A stretch of DNA of 64,000 nucleotides from Hydractinia symbiolongicarpus (lineage: Eukaryota; Cnidaria; Hydrozoa; Anthoathecata; Hydractiniidae). The notes below the pieces were generated by a model that saw nothing but the letters and a program-made list of their open reading frames with translations, was not told the origin of the DNA and did not search any database. A program made the translations under genes and the position numbers. Below are positions 23,262 to 36,900 of the stretch, piece by piece (position 1 is the stretch's first letter; every line of letters starts with the position of its first letter). The stretch covers positions 18,798,501 to 18,862,500 of the forward strand of contig NC_079882.1 in the NCBI RefSeq assembly GCF_029227915.1, in the 5' to 3' direction.

Positions 23262-23790
23262 TTATGAAAGGCCCAATTCACCAAAACAACGGAACCTGCT
23301 ATGTATGGATTGCTTCTAGAAACAGGACCATTTTCCTAAATTTTTTTTCAACGACCTAGCTCACCGAAACAATCAAATCTATTATGTACGGATTCCTTTT
23401 AGAAACAGGATCCTTTTTCTGAATGTTTACCAATGGCTCAATTTACCGAAATAACCGAATCTGTGATGTATGAATTGCTTCTAGAAACAGAAGCTTTTTC
23501 GTGAATGCTTAACAATGGGCCAATCCACCGAAACAACTGAATCTGTGATGTATGGATTGCTTCTAGAAACAGGAGCTCTTTCCTGAATGATTATCAAAGG
23601 TCTAATTTGCGGAAATAACTGTATCTCTTACTTATCAGAGGCTCGATTTACCAACATAACCGAATGTGTTATGTATGGATTGCTTTTGAAATCGGGAATT
23701 CTTACCTGAATATTTTGTGAAGGCAATTTCGCAAATGTTAGCCAACTTTATGTGTATGGATTGCTCCTGACTTGCCAATTCTTTCCTAAC
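23262..23790. repeat. 82-bp tandem repeat, about six units
   Basis: The landmark 'atgtatggattgcttctag' recurs at about 23297, 23377, 23459, 23541, 23664 and 23747, giving 80-83 bp spacing except for one 123-bp interval that includes a damaged unit. Each unit also contains 'ccgaaacaac-gaatct' and 'cctgaatg-tt'. The central pair is most alike. Confidence 0.85.
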
Positions 23791-24065
23791 TTTTTTGTTA
23801 AAGCCTTACAGATGTAAATTTCTTCCGCCCTTTAAGGAAATAAAAATCTGATATTAAAGTACCACATCAAATGCGGTTGATTAATAATTAATATTAAAAA
23901 TCAAATAGAAGAATAATTTTAACAAAAGAGCTTTGGCTCTTTTGGGATAAGGCAGTTTAGAAGGGGATTAAACACAAGACGACGATAAACATTTGCGTAG
24001 ATATTTACGCTCCATCTTATAATACAACCACTATGTATATAACACCAAATGTCAATAAGAAAACA

Positions 24066-25597
24066 AATTAATCAAGTTCAGAGAGCACAGAAAACGAATA
24101 CAAAAAGTTGTATCCACAAGGTTCCAGCCCTGTTCAGTTTTATGGTACCGCCAAGGTTCACAAGATACCACCTAATTCTACAGTAGCTGACGATTTACCA
24201 TCACGACCCATCATATCGAATATCGGATCTGCTACTTACAACACATCAAACTACCTCGCGAAATCTTTAACACCGCTGACAAAGTCAACATATACTACTG
24301 AAAGCTCTTTAGATTTTATATTATCATTGAAAGGAGAAAAGATACCTCATAATTACAAACTAGTACCTTTTGACGTCACTAGTTTATTCACCAACGTTCC
24401 GTTGGAACAAAAGATAGACATAATATTGCAAAAGATATATGCTGAAAAAGTTATAGAAACAAAAATTAAGCGAGAGGAAATGAAACATCTATTAATCTCA
24501 TGTACAAAACATGTACATTTCAGTTTTAGCAACCAACTTATATTCAGGTAGATGGTGTAGCAATGGGCTCGCCTCTAGGACCAGTCCTAGCATATCTTCA
24601 TGGTTGAGTTGGAGAATGAAATAGTCCCAAAATTAGAAAAATTCAGTAAAATTTTGGAAGAAATATGTAGATGACACTGTTAATGAAAACCAGATAAACA
24701 ATGTGCTGATCACACTTAATAGTTACCATTCGAATATCCAGTGAACATATGAAGTTAAAAACGATAACTACATAGCCTTTCTTGATGTAAAAACACATCT
24801 ATTTATCGAAAAGACACGAACACTGACATATAAATGCACTAGAATTCATCTGCATCACGCCCATGGAAAGTTGAAACGGTTAAATGGTTGGTGTTAAGAG
24901 CGTTTAATATATGTTCTTAATCACAAGATCTGAAATACGAACTAAATCACTTAAAAAATGTGTTTATAAAAAACATATCCCGAAGCAGTTGTATCTAATG
25001 TAATTAATAACACACAGCGAAATTTCAACATTCAAAATGCCGACACTGTTTCTGAAGAAGACACCAATGAATCTCCAATAACACCTTTCATGGTTTTTAT
25101 TCTGTCAAGTCTGGCTACGGGAAAATAAATAAGGTTAATTTCGTTTAAGAAAAGCGAATTAGAAAATAATGGTAACTGCTTAGTAAAGCGTCTAACACTT
25201 TTAAACAGTTTCTATCAGCCAATGTCAAGCCACGCATTGCTGATCAATGTAAAATGTTATGTTTGCTATTTTCTGTGAAATAGAACCAAGGATGAACACA
25301 ACATGGTGTTGTGTACAAATATACTTGTCCGGTGGAATAGTGCGATGCTACATACATTGGTGAAACAGCCAGGAGGCTTAATGAAAGATAGACCACCAAA
25401 AACGCGATAAGAACTCTCACATCCTAAAACATTCAGTCATTGAGAATTACCAACTTGGTGAACAAAAGAACTTCAGTATTTTGATAGATAATGCTCACCA
25501 CTTTAAAAAGAAAAAAATAGCTGAGGCCATGTATATTTGTGATAACAGTCCCACGCTTAATGTACAGGGATTATCTGTTCCATTAAAATTGTTTTAA
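24066..25597 (+). pseudogene. Penelope-like retroelement remnant: RT plus GIY-YIG endonuclease
   Basis: The open part (24066-24551) carries 'PVQFYGTAKVHKIP', 'RPIISNIGSATYN' and 'LVPFDVTSLFTNVPLEQK', which are landmarks of Penelope-like reverse transcriptases. After a frameshift come 'DGVAMGSPLGP' (about 24552-24585) and a KYVDDT catalytic box (about 24662-24680). Near 25312-25390 the sequence reads 'YTCPVE-stop-CDATYIGETARRLNER', a GIY-YIG endonuclease with its preceding cysteine pair. It continues to a natural stop after 'LSVPLKLF' at 25597. RT followed by GIY-YIG is diagnostic for Penelope-like elements. Several stops and frameshifts make it dead, and the N-terminus is missing. Confidence 0.88.
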
Positions 25598-26480
25598 GAT
25601 AAATATTATTATAGTCAACAAGGGGAGGAGTGCATTTGTGCACCGCGCGGTGGACGTTACCCTCACCAACGGTATATAGTTTATATACCTTTGGGTATGC
25701 CGTTATGTGTTATATGTTTCGTTAAGTATTGTTTTATACGTCCTCTGTGTATTGCGTAGTTGTTGAAAATTATATTTAAAAAACTTTTGAGATAATTGTA
25801 ACAATTTACGTTGATAATTGTCTTGTAGTAACAAGACGAAATATCCGTTAAAATAAAATAAAAAATGTCATCATCAATCAAACTTCTCGTATTTATTTTT
25901 ATTGTGAAGTTATATACCGAATTAATATATAAGACTAATTAAGCAAGAACATATTTTTTAATATCGATCTGCTTGTGCTAAGGCACTTGCCATTGTATAA
26001 CTGGATGTCAGTTGAGCTTGCTGCAATTTTTGGTTATATAAATTGGCAAAACAGTAACAGCTAGTGGATTTCAATAATCAGTTTCTTCACTAAAAAACAA
26101 TTAATCTTTAAGAATCTTGCTATTAGATCACAGAAATGTTACACGAAAAAACTTTGGAAATGAATACAATTAATTTGGAAACTATGAATTTTAGGAAAAG
26201 TAATAGCAAACAGAAAAATATATCACCTAGCAGTCATAATATGTATTGTAAAGAAACAAATAACAACAACATGATCAACACTAACATTTTATTCCAATAC
26301 ATGGAAAAAGAGTTTGGCAGTACTTTTAAGCTCTATCATGTGTACAGGTAGTGGCATAAAAAGACACCTTAGTCATTAAAGTTACTGCAAAAAAACTTTC
26401 ATAACAAAAGAACCATCCAGTATGTAAATTCTCTTACAATTCTGCCTCAAACCACTGATGGTGATTTATATTTAATGTGG
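25598..26480. other. 3' flank of the Penelope-like remnant, non-coding
   Basis: This may contain the element's 3' end. I could not identify a terminal repeat or a hammerhead-type motif by eye. Confidence 0.3.
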
Positions 26481-26489
26481 TCTGTGCTC

Positions 26490-26650
26490 AATGGATTTCA
26501 GGATGGACCAGGTTTCCAGTGTTTAGCTCCCATTGCTACAAAAATCTTTATGAAATGACAAACTAACTAGACAATGGGGGGACATTGAACTTATAATCTC
26601 AAGTAGAGGAGATGATTCAAACGCTCTACCGACAGAGCTGCACTAAATCC
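26490..26650 (-). mobile_element. tRNA-related SINE fragment
   Basis: On the minus strand, 26648-26574 begins GGATTTAGTGCAGCTC and shows a D-arm (GCTC TGTCGGTA GAGC) and a T-arm-like 'aagttcaatgtccc' near the 3' end. The layout is that of a tRNA head. About 80 bp of non-tRNA sequence continues beyond. No confident anticodon stem forms, so it is a tRNA-derived repeat or pseudogene rather than a working tRNA gene. Confidence 0.45.
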
Positions 26651-29160
26651 ATCATCTTTTTAAGAACTTATGGGAACACGACCTTATATTTGCTGCAATG
26701 ATTTCCACAACATAGCTTAGTACACCTTTTTTGCTTGACATGACATTCATACTCTTTTTAGAAAGATTGCAGTTCCCGAGCATTAACAAATGTAAAAATA
26801 ACATTTTGCATTGATTATAATGTTTTGTTAGAAACAGCATCCATACTTTTACTAACAGCGCGTGAAACCGCCACAGCATTGACGCAATTCTTATATTGAT
26901 TTTCACCACACAGTGTTCTGTTAAAGGCACATAAGACGTATATTGGTTCCATGGTTACAGAACTCTTATGCACACATTCGCTAAAATTTTCAAGAGGGGA
27001 AAGCAAATACACAGTTTGTGCTTGCTATCAACGACACAGTATCCATAAATTCGGCAGATTTTTTTAAAAAAATTATATTCGGCGCACTTTTTTACATGTG
27101 TTGTAAACGACTCAGCATCCATACATTTCTTAGATTGTATTTCACTGATCATTCACTCGTTCGTTGTAATGTAATCAGTTTCTCCACTAAAAAACAAAAC
27201 ACAAAACAATAAAATATTGAAGCAATTCTCCGGAATTTGCAGACAATACATAGAGGTCTAATAGTACTCTAAAAGATGTGTTCACATATTTCTATTTGAG
27301 GAGTCTAAAGCAATAAAAAAGCAAGGACTTACATTTACATTGTATGGATCTTCGTTTAATATTATTCTTACGATTTTTCATATCAGTAATTGGCTGTCTG
27401 TTCTATATTACCAAAAATACAATTTAGCAAAGCAAAAAAATGAATGCCAAGATTTAACTTAAATATAACGTAAATATTTCTTAATAACCCTAGAAGGACA
27501 CTGGTCTCTGCTTCATGTACAATAAAAATATAAAGTAAAAGAACGTTTTAGTCCAAAGTAAAAGTCTGCATAACTTTTTAAACAGTTGTGTGAAAGTTTA
27601 ACAAACATTTAAGAAGTTTCCTCAAATAATTATTTTTTAATGCTGGAAATATATAAATAAAAAAACCCATCTATTCATGCATGCAGATAGTAATGAATGG
27701 AAACTCGTTGGTCTTAATTGAAAAAAAATTTTTATATAGAAAAATCCTAGTTGGTACACATTGCATTTTTGCTGTTTTTCAGGCTGAATCAAAAAGAAAA
27801 ACATTTATGTGGAGTATTTGTTCCACTAGCGCTATTGGCTTTATACCATAGGTTATAACTGTGTGCCGTTTTCATGAATACAAATAGGTCCAGAATCAAT
27901 TTTTAAAAGCCAATTGCTCTTTTCAAGTACAAGTTTCAGGAATTTCATAAAGTTTCTTCATTGACGGTATTTTTTGGGCTTGGTGACTTGTTGATTATAT
28001 TTTCAGCCTGAACACATATGTATTGGTTTTGACGCACAATCAAATACTTGCAACACTGACACCGGTCCATTGTGGCCAAAAAGTAGCGATGTATGTCACT
28101 AACTGCAATGCTTGTTGATTCTTTTTTCCTTATTGCTTTATAAAAATCCAAACAATGTTTTCAATTCTGTTGACATGGTCACAAAAAGACAAATAGAAAT
28201 AACAGACTTCGTAGACTACACATTCATTGAGAAAATTGTATTACATCCAGACTATTAGAGAACTCTATTTCAATTAAATTTTAACAAAGTTTTGTGATAT
28301 ATAGTATGATTTTCATTAAGTATATGCGGGAATATTGGAATACCATGCTTGACTCTGTACAGTTAATCAGTTAAAGCTAAGATGTTAATGGATAACAATA
28401 TAGAACCACTGAATTATGTTTCACATGAATTAAATTCCATGTGGACTATTTTTTTTTGTGGATGCCACATCGTCTGTAATTAGTTTGCAGATATTTTTTG
28501 AGCTGATTAATTAATGTGAATAACTGTTTTTTGTAGACAGACTTAGTTCAAATATCTCAAGTGGACTTAATTTGACAATTTTTTTAAACAACAATACCAT
28601 GAATTTTACCCATGCTAAACATAATTCACGGAATACAAACACTGTGATCAGTAGGAAACGCATGTTTGGCCAATGTAGCTTTGATACACAAAGAAATATT
28701 GACATAAATTCTGTATTTTTTCTTAAAAAAAACAAAAAAATGTTCCCTGATTTTTAAAATGTATGTTGGGTTTATAGTTAACGGACTAGTTTTTATGTGT
28801 CTTGAGCCATCGTGACAACGTTTTGCAAAATAGAAAATGTTTGGTGGCTAATCCTGCTGGAAAAGGTTTTAATATGGTGTAGTTATTTCGTGCTTTTTTC
28901 ACCGCTACTTGTGAGATTTTAAAATATATGTTCAGGTAGGGGGTACAGTACATCTGAATAAAGCACTCCGCCATGATGTGTGACGGTTTAAGTGATCCAA
29001 CTGGCATTCAATGTCTTATAAATAACTCAATTTTATTTGAATTGCACTTGCAGAAAACTTCTTTCTATAACAACTCAACAGAGTTTTAGTATAACGTATA
29101 TCTGCACTAATCACTAGATGAATGGCAGGGTTTAACTGCATTTAACGCTTAAACTGTCGT
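26651..29160. other. AT-rich non-coding stretch
   Basis: Several short frames on both strands overlap each other without domains or splice-bounded exons. No repeat was recognised. Confidence 0.35.
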
Positions 29161-29162
29161 TT

Positions 29163-29560
29163 AACATAGATATTGAGGTCAACATACCCATACTCATCGA
29201 AAAGGATTGGAATGAGTACTATTACAGGGAGCTGTTACAATTCAGGCATGAGCCATCTAACGAAGTGGACGGAAATGCAATAGCAATAAAAAGAACTGAT
29301 TCTTTACAAAACGAAAGCATTGTTGTACACATGCCACAAAACATATCAAAAATATTTTTCATGTTCTTGAAAGTCTCGAACACTTCGATTACAGCTTAGG
29401 TTTGTGGAAAGAGAGTTAATCGTGGAGGTGGATATGGTCTGGAAATACCAGTTGTGTATAAGTTTTATGGACAAGAAAAATTGATTGACTGGTTTGCGAA
29501 GAAGATTGAGACTGTAAAAGCAGACATTTCCTGTAAAGTTTTAAAGTGTTTAAAATAGAT
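29163..29560 (+). pseudogene. HIRAN-like domain fragment of a mobile-element ORF
   Basis: One frame reads through about 390 bp with a single TAG near the middle. Landmarks are 'YYRELLQFRHEPSNEVDGNA' followed by 'IAIKR', then 'VVHMPQNISKIFFMFL', then after the stop 'CGKRVNRGGG' and 'LEIPVVYKFYGQEKLI'. The order (R-E...N/D-A-I-A-I-K, ...H-M-P...I-S-K, ...G-K-R) matches HIRAN-type domains, as found in many repetitive ORFs of cnidarians and other invertebrates. No linked helicase or transposase was found. The assignment is by motif order only. Confidence 0.55.
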
Positions 29561-30415
29561 ATTTTAAAATTAAATGCTTATCTCTAATTTTTTGGATTGT
29601 ACGCTAATTGGAGAGAAAAAAAGCCTATAGTTGCCATTTCGTGCAAAAAAATTTGTCCGCTCGAGTGTCCGTTAATTAAGTGTCCGCTAATTGAAGAGAA
29701 TACTGTATAAATTTATTTTCAGCAGCGTTTTAAGCTCTACTCAATAAAGGCGACGGGGAAACATGGGGAAAATTTTTTTTTTGTGTATATACTAAGTAGA
29801 TTTTTCTGCGGGCCTTATCGACTAGTGTAGGTGCTTACACGATTTCAACTGAGTTAACTATTTTTACTCGCTAAACGACAAAATTACAAGACGAAATTTA
29901 AGCAACAAATTACACATGTAAGATGACATAAAATATAATAAGAAATAAACACTTACTAGATATATAGTGGCGTAAGCCAAGCCAACTACATGTAAGAGAA
30001 AACAACTAAAACCTGAGATACAGGACAACTCCTGTGATGTATGAAAGAAAAATTTCACTCAACAGCAAATTTTATACAAAAATGTATGTTCGACTCTGTT
30101 ATTACATGTTGAAGACTGAATGCGCAGAAAAAAGATGTGCAAGACGTGCAGAAAATTTAACTAAAAATAGTACCAAAATTACAATTATTCTCTTTACATA
30201 ATTAACACGGGACAATACATCACAACACAAAACTAACAAAATGCATCTTGTTCTCCACCGCAGAGCGAACTCTACAGCAGAGCACATACGCGACACCACA
30301 AGGACAATACAAATGACGTATCAAAATAAATGTCAATACGGCCGGAAATTCATGTAGGCTGTTGTTTTGTGAGCTACTTTACGTATCCGCACCCTAAGCA
30401 ACGTTCATTTACACA
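29561..30415. other. Non-coding stretch with old DNA-transposon end motif
   Basis: 'gtccgctcgagtgtccgttaa' and 'gtgtccgctaattgaagaga' near 29656-29700 are repeated 'gtccg-taat' motifs resembling the subterminal sequence of an old DNA transposon. Nothing else was seen. Confidence 0.35.
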
Positions 30416-30424
30416 TATGCGCAT

Positions 30425-30595
30425 TAGAAAAGATAGAATTATCACATTTATGTTATCTTAAAATAACTCGAGTTATCTTACAATCAAGACATTTATGTGA
30501 ATATACACGCATTCCGAAATCACATTAATAGAGTTATCTTAAGATAGCACTTGTTATCTTAAAATAACTTTATTAATGTGACTTTTGAATGCCGT
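30425..30595. mobile_element. Two adjacent palindromic stem-loop MITE-like units
   Basis: 30507-30593 folds back on itself: 'cattccgaaatcacattaat' pairs with 'attaatgtgacttttgaatg', with 'ttatcttaagata' near the centre. A shorter palindrome built from the same words (cacatttatgttatctt ... agttatctta ... atttatgtg) lies immediately left at about 30437-30500. The shared words suggest two copies or a partial duplication of one hairpin MITE. Confidence 0.6.
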
Positions 30596-33500
30596 AGGGC
30601 TGAGCCGAAACCAAACCATCGCGCTATCGCAATTAAAAAAGGTATTAAAATTAAAAACTTAAATTTAGAGTTAAAAACTCTAATTTAGTATTTTTAGAAA
30701 AAACAACTTTTCTTTTTTATTTCCAGATCTCCTTCCTGGTTATTTCTTGAAGTTGGATATGTCAGGTTAACAATAACAAATTTTGAAGAGGTTTTTCTGT
30801 TTGTGTAAAATCTTTCTGACGCTATACGTTAATTATTTACTAAGGGTAATCAATTTCATTGTAGCGCGCTCTCAAAATGAGCCCTAAAAGAAAGCCAGCC
30901 CTTAGCAAAAAATGGCTATAAATATTTCATAAGTTATTAAATGTTTCAATCCAAATATTAAATTATTACGGTTCTTGACATTCCTTTACATTTCGGGGAT
31001 CGTGTGCGCGGGGTTGATGATGGGCTATGTTACGGTAATCCCCTAAAAATAAGTTAATAAAAAGGGAGAAGAAAAACGCGAATGGTCTGAAAAAGATCCT
31101 GAATCTAAACATAGATCTTGATAAACGTAGGTCTCTTTTAATGTGTTTCTTTGTGAACTAAAAAATCTCACTATAGGAGTCTCAAAGGCTCTTTATAGGA
31201 GAACAGAGGTTTCTACTGTTACATGTATGTTAGCAATTTATTATGTATAAATATGCCTCAGGGTAAGATATCAAAGTTTCCAATAATCTGTTAGGTTTAC
31301 TGAATTTTGTTTGATCTGACCTACATACTAACTATGAGTATAGCCTAACGCAACTATGACATCATAACCATTGAAACTTTAAATTGCTTCTAGTCAACAT
31401 TAGAGTAAAAATAAATAATAAAAACATGTCTGTCATGTCACATCATACTTCATTTTAAGTGAAGAAAATAAAAAAAAAAGTTTGACCTTTGTTTCCCATT
31501 ACCGCGAACGTTTGTCTGTTTTATATAATAATGTTTTGAGTAAAAAATTTTGGAATGAATTTCTCTACAAATTGTCATTTTGCTCGATATTCAGCAAATT
31601 ATAAAGTGTAACCTTTCTGGAGTATGGCATTGAAAAATAGGTGCAACTTACACTCGTTTTTCCGTAGTATATTTCGTGCACATTAACCAATCACAGAAAA
31701 ACTTAACCACATAAGAATATAAAAACCATTTCCGTTAAGGTGGATTTCCACTTAAAATCAAACAAATCGGAAAAAAGCAATAAAAATACTGAAATTTGAT
31801 TAAATATCTGCTAATTATTTTGTTTTTAAAATTTTTTGTTCCTGAAAGTTGACTGGCTTTAAAACTTTCTGCTTTCTTAGCATTGAAATAATCCACTCCG
31901 CCGCTATTCCTTTGCAGGCTTAATTTTGTTTTAAAAAGATTTAATCTTTGACGTCAGTTAACTAGAGAATTGATATTAAAACTGGCTGAACTGACTTGAA
32001 CAACGCTCAATCAATAGTCATGATAATGCCAAACCTACAATCTTGGGCGACGTTTTTGGTTATAAAATATGGTGTAGGTAGGACCAGCTCATACACGTTG
32101 TTAACATTTCTGAAAGTACTGAGAGAAAAAGATATTTTTATTTTCCCATTTTTTGCTAAAATTGACCCAGTCCCAAGTCATTTAACGTACAAAACGCCTC
32201 AGATTATTCTGGGGCCTGTTAACAATACAGTTGATAACTCCAGCATTCATTTTATCAAATCACTTTCTCGAGTCTCTTGAACTTTCGTTAATACTTCATG
32301 GAGAAAGACATAAACAGAAAAATAACTGATACAAATATAATCTGATTTCTAACATATATACATTGTGCTTTTAAACAATTTTGGCAGAGCTACATATCAG
32401 TCCAGAACCTTTAGGACTGTGAAATATTTCTGCCAAGTAATTGTAAAAAATATTTAGTAAAATAAAAAAAATAATAAACCTTTGTAAATAAGCAAAATAG
32501 AAAGAAAATAAAACACTTCAACACTACAAAACAAAAGTAAGTTCAAATAAAAAAGATATCGTTCTAAATTTTAAACACTTTCTAGACAAAACAGTGATTT
32601 TATATATGTCCTTTTTGTTTTTCGACCAATAACAAATTGTGCACTTAATAAGGTTCAGCATAATTAACGTAATATATATCTACGATATCTCCAAAATTAC
32701 ATAAGATGTAAACTACATTTATTAAAACGCTTAACGTATTTGTCCGAATCATGCTACTAGACACAAAAAGTTATTAAACAAAACAAAGAAGCACGACATT
32801 TTATAGTTTGTTACCACTTGCTATTTTAATATAACGCAGTAAAAAAAAGGAGGTAATTCAGCACGTCTTTTATCTCATTTTCTTTTCCGCTTCCCTTCCA
32901 CCCTTTCATTAGCGCTCAGGCTGTCAAATAGTATAACGCTTTCTAAACGTAAGTGTAATACAGCTAGTTATTTATATACTAGTTTATACTTCATGCATTT
33001 TTAGCACAAAGTGTAGATTATGAACGATTAGTTAGTGCAACACTCCAGTTCTATAAAACATCGCCTAAAAATTTTCTAAAGAGATTCTATTTCGTCGGAA
33101 TTTTTTTTTATACGCCGGTTTTTACAACGGGAAATGTAATTGTTTTGTTATGAATTGGTGTATTGGTATTATTTTGTTTTAATCTGCAACATTTTTTAAA
33201 AAATTAGGGTGATAAGAATGCACGAAAAAAACTTCGATATTTCGACTTACAAGAACACCGTCAAGGAATATTAGAGCCAGTATTAAACACTGCAGGACCT
33301 CTGAAGCAAGTTATATATATCCTAACATGGGGAGCAATGATTAGTGCATATTATAGTATCAGGATACGAAATTGTAGGAATCCCGCAACCCCCCCTTGCC
33401 TTTGCATTCCACCACGCCACACGCATATCGATGTTAAAAATTCCCAATTAGAAATATTGTCGTCCCAAAGTTTACAAAATTAAAGATAATCTTTGAAGCT

Positions 33501-33930
33501 CAAAAATAAACAACTTAGCTTTGGTCTAATTTAGGTAACGCAGTAGTGTTCATCTTATTGGCGTATAGATATTTGAAAATCAAACAAAAACAATAGGGAT
33601 AATACTAATGATTTGTCAAACTACAGAGTACCACTGTTTATTCAACATGCTGTCGTCGAGTGTTTATTGTAGCCTCTTTGCAACGGTTGTTGGTTTTCGA
33701 CTAGTGACTTACACGAAAGTCAAGCTAATGGCGGGGGAAAATGTATGATCACTGAGGACAAAAACAACAAACTTAAATCATCTTAAATATCACACTGGAC
33801 ATCCAAATACAAATGACAGAAAAGTCCCATATATAGCTTTATTACCCAGGTAAAGGGCGGCATGTCATTGGTTACAACTTACGTCATAGCGGGCAATAGC
33901 AACCGTGTTTAAAGTTTTAATAATCCATAT
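30596..33930. other. AT-rich non-coding stretch up to the right minisatellite arm
   Basis: A 94-codon frame at 31996-32280 lacks any recognised domain and has no convincing flanking signals. A short repeat at about 33686-33735 (ttggttttcgact...acttacacgaaagtc) recurs at 54772-54820, outside the giant element. Confidence 0.35.
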
Positions 33931-33944
33931 AACAACGTATTACT

Positions 33945-36900
33945 ATTATTGTATTACCGAATACTACAAGGTATTACAGTATATTACTAAATACTACAAG
34001 GTATTACAGTGTATTACCGAATACTACAAGGCATTGCAGTATATTACTGAATACTACAAGGTATTACAGTGTATTACTGAATACTACAAGGTATTACAGT
34101 GTATCACCGAATACTACAAGGCATTACAGTATATTACCGAATACTACAAGGTATTACAGTGTATTACTAAATACTACAAAGTATTACCGAATACTACAAG
34201 GTATTACAGTATATTACTGAATACTACAAGGTATTACAGTGTATTACCGAATACTACAAGGCATTACAGTATATTACTGAATACTACAAGGTATTACAGT
34301 GTACTACTGAATACTACAAAGTATTACAGTGTATTACCGAATACTACAAGGTATTACAGTGTATTACTGAATACTACAAAGTATTACAGTGTATTACCGA
34401 ATACTACAAGGTATTACAGTATATTACTGAATACTACAAGGTATTACAGTGTATTACCGAATACTACAAGGCATTACAGTATATTACTGAATACTACAAG
34501 GTATTACAGTGTATTACTGAATACTACAAGGTATTACAGTGTATTACCGAATACTACAAGGCATTACAGTATATTACCGAATACTACAAGGTATTACAGT
34601 ATATTACTGAATACTACAAGGTATTACAGTGTATTACCGAATACTACAAGACATTACAGTATATTACTGAATACTACAATGTATTACAGTGTATTACTGA
34701 ATACTACAAGGTATTACAGTGTATTACCGAATACTACAAGGCATTACAGTATATTACCGAATACTACAAGGTATTACAGTGTATTACTAAATACTACAAA
34801 GTATTACAGTGTATTACTAAATACTACAAAGTATTACTGAATACTACAAAGTATTACAGTGTATTACTGAATACTACAAGGTATTACAGTGTAATACTGA
34901 ATACTACAAAGTATTACAGTGTATTACCAAATACTACAAGGTATTACAGTATATTACTGAATACTACAAGGTATTACAGTGTATTACCGAATACTACAAG
35001 GCATTACAGTGTATTACTGAATACTACAAGGTATTACAGTGTATTACCGAATACTACAAGGCATTACAGTATATTACTGAATACTACAAGGTATTACAGT
35101 GTATTACTAAATACTACAAAGTATTACTGAATACTACAAAGTATTACAGTGTATTACTGAATACTACAAGGTATTACAGTGTATTACCGAATACTACAAG
35201 GTATTACAGTATATTACTGAATACTACAAGGTATTACAGTGTATCACCGAATACTACAAGGCATTACAGTGCATTACCGAATACTACAAGGTATTACAGT
35301 GTATTACTAAATACTACAAAGTATTACCGAATACTACAAGGTATTACAGTACATTACTGAATACTACAAGGTATTACAGTGTATTACCGAATACTACAAG
35401 GCATTACAGTATATTACTGAATACTACAAGGTATTACAGTGTACTACTGAATACTACAAAGTATTACAGTGTATTACCGAATACTACAAGGTATTACAGT
35501 GTATTACTGAATACTACAAAGTATTACAGTGTATTACCGAATACTACAAGGTATTACAGTATATTACTGAATACTACAAGGTATTACAGTGTATTACCGA
35601 ATACTACAAGGCATTACAGTATATTACTGAATACTACAAGGTATTACAGTGTATTACTGAATACTACAAGGTATTACAGTGTATTACCGAATACTACAAG
35701 GCATTACAGTATATTACCGAATACTACAAGGTATTACAGTATATTACTGAATACTACAAGGTATTACAGTGTATTACCGAATACTACAAGGTATTACAGT
35801 GTATTACCGAATACTACAAGGCATTACAGTATATTACTGAATACTACAAGGTATTACAGTGTATTACTGAATACTACAAGGTATTACAGTGTATTACCGA
35901 ATACTACAAGGCATTACAGTATATTACCGAATACTACAAGGTATTACAGTATATTACTGAATACTACAAGGTATTACAGTGTATTACCGAATACTACAAG
36001 ACATTACAGTATATTACTGAATACTACAATGTATTACAGTGTATTACTGAATACTACAAGGTATTACAGTGTATTACCGAATACTACAAGGCATTACAGT
36101 ATATTACCGAATACTACAAGGTATTACAGTGTATTACTAAATACTACAAAGTATTACCGAATACTACAAGGTATTACAGTATATTACTGAATACTACAAG
36201 GTATTACAGTGTATTACCGAATACTACAAGGCATTACAGTATATTACTGAATACTACAAGGTATTACAGTGTACTACTGAATACTACAAAGTATTACAGT
36301 GTATTACCGAATACTACAAGGTATTACAGTGTATTACTGAATACTACAAAGTATTACAGTGTATTACCGAATACTACAAGGTATTACAGTGTATTACTAA
36401 ATACTACAAAGTATTACTGAATACTACAAAGTATTACAGTGTATTACTGAATACTACAAGGTATTACAGTATATTACTGAATACTACAAGGTATTACAGT
36501 GTATTACCGAATACTACAAGGCATTACAGTATATTACTGAATACTACAAGGTATTACAGTGCATTACTGAATACTACAAGGTATTACAGTGTATTACCGA
36601 ATACTACAAGGTATTACAGTATATTACCGAATACTACAAGGTATTACAGTGTATTACTAAATACTACATAGTATTACTGAATACTACAAAGTATTACAGT
36701 GTATTACTGAATACTACAAGGTATTACAGTGTATTACCGAATACTACAAGGCATTACAGTATATTACCGAATACTACAAGGTATTACAGTGTATTACTAA
36801 ATACTACAAAGTATTACAGTGTATTACTAAATACTACAAAGTATTACTGAATACTACAAAGTATTACAGTGTATTACTGAATACTACAAGGTATTACAGT

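Noticed and set aside
25598-25700. Hammerhead ribozyme of the Penelope-like element
   Set aside because: The conserved core (CUGAUGA and GAAA) was not found in the expected flank.
26574-26648. Functional tRNA gene on the minus strand
   Set aside because: The D-arm is good but the anticodon stem and acceptor pairing fail; better explained as a tRNA-derived repeat.
31996-32280. 94-codon plus-strand frame
   Set aside because: No recognisable domain, no good splice or start context, no homologous copy in the window.
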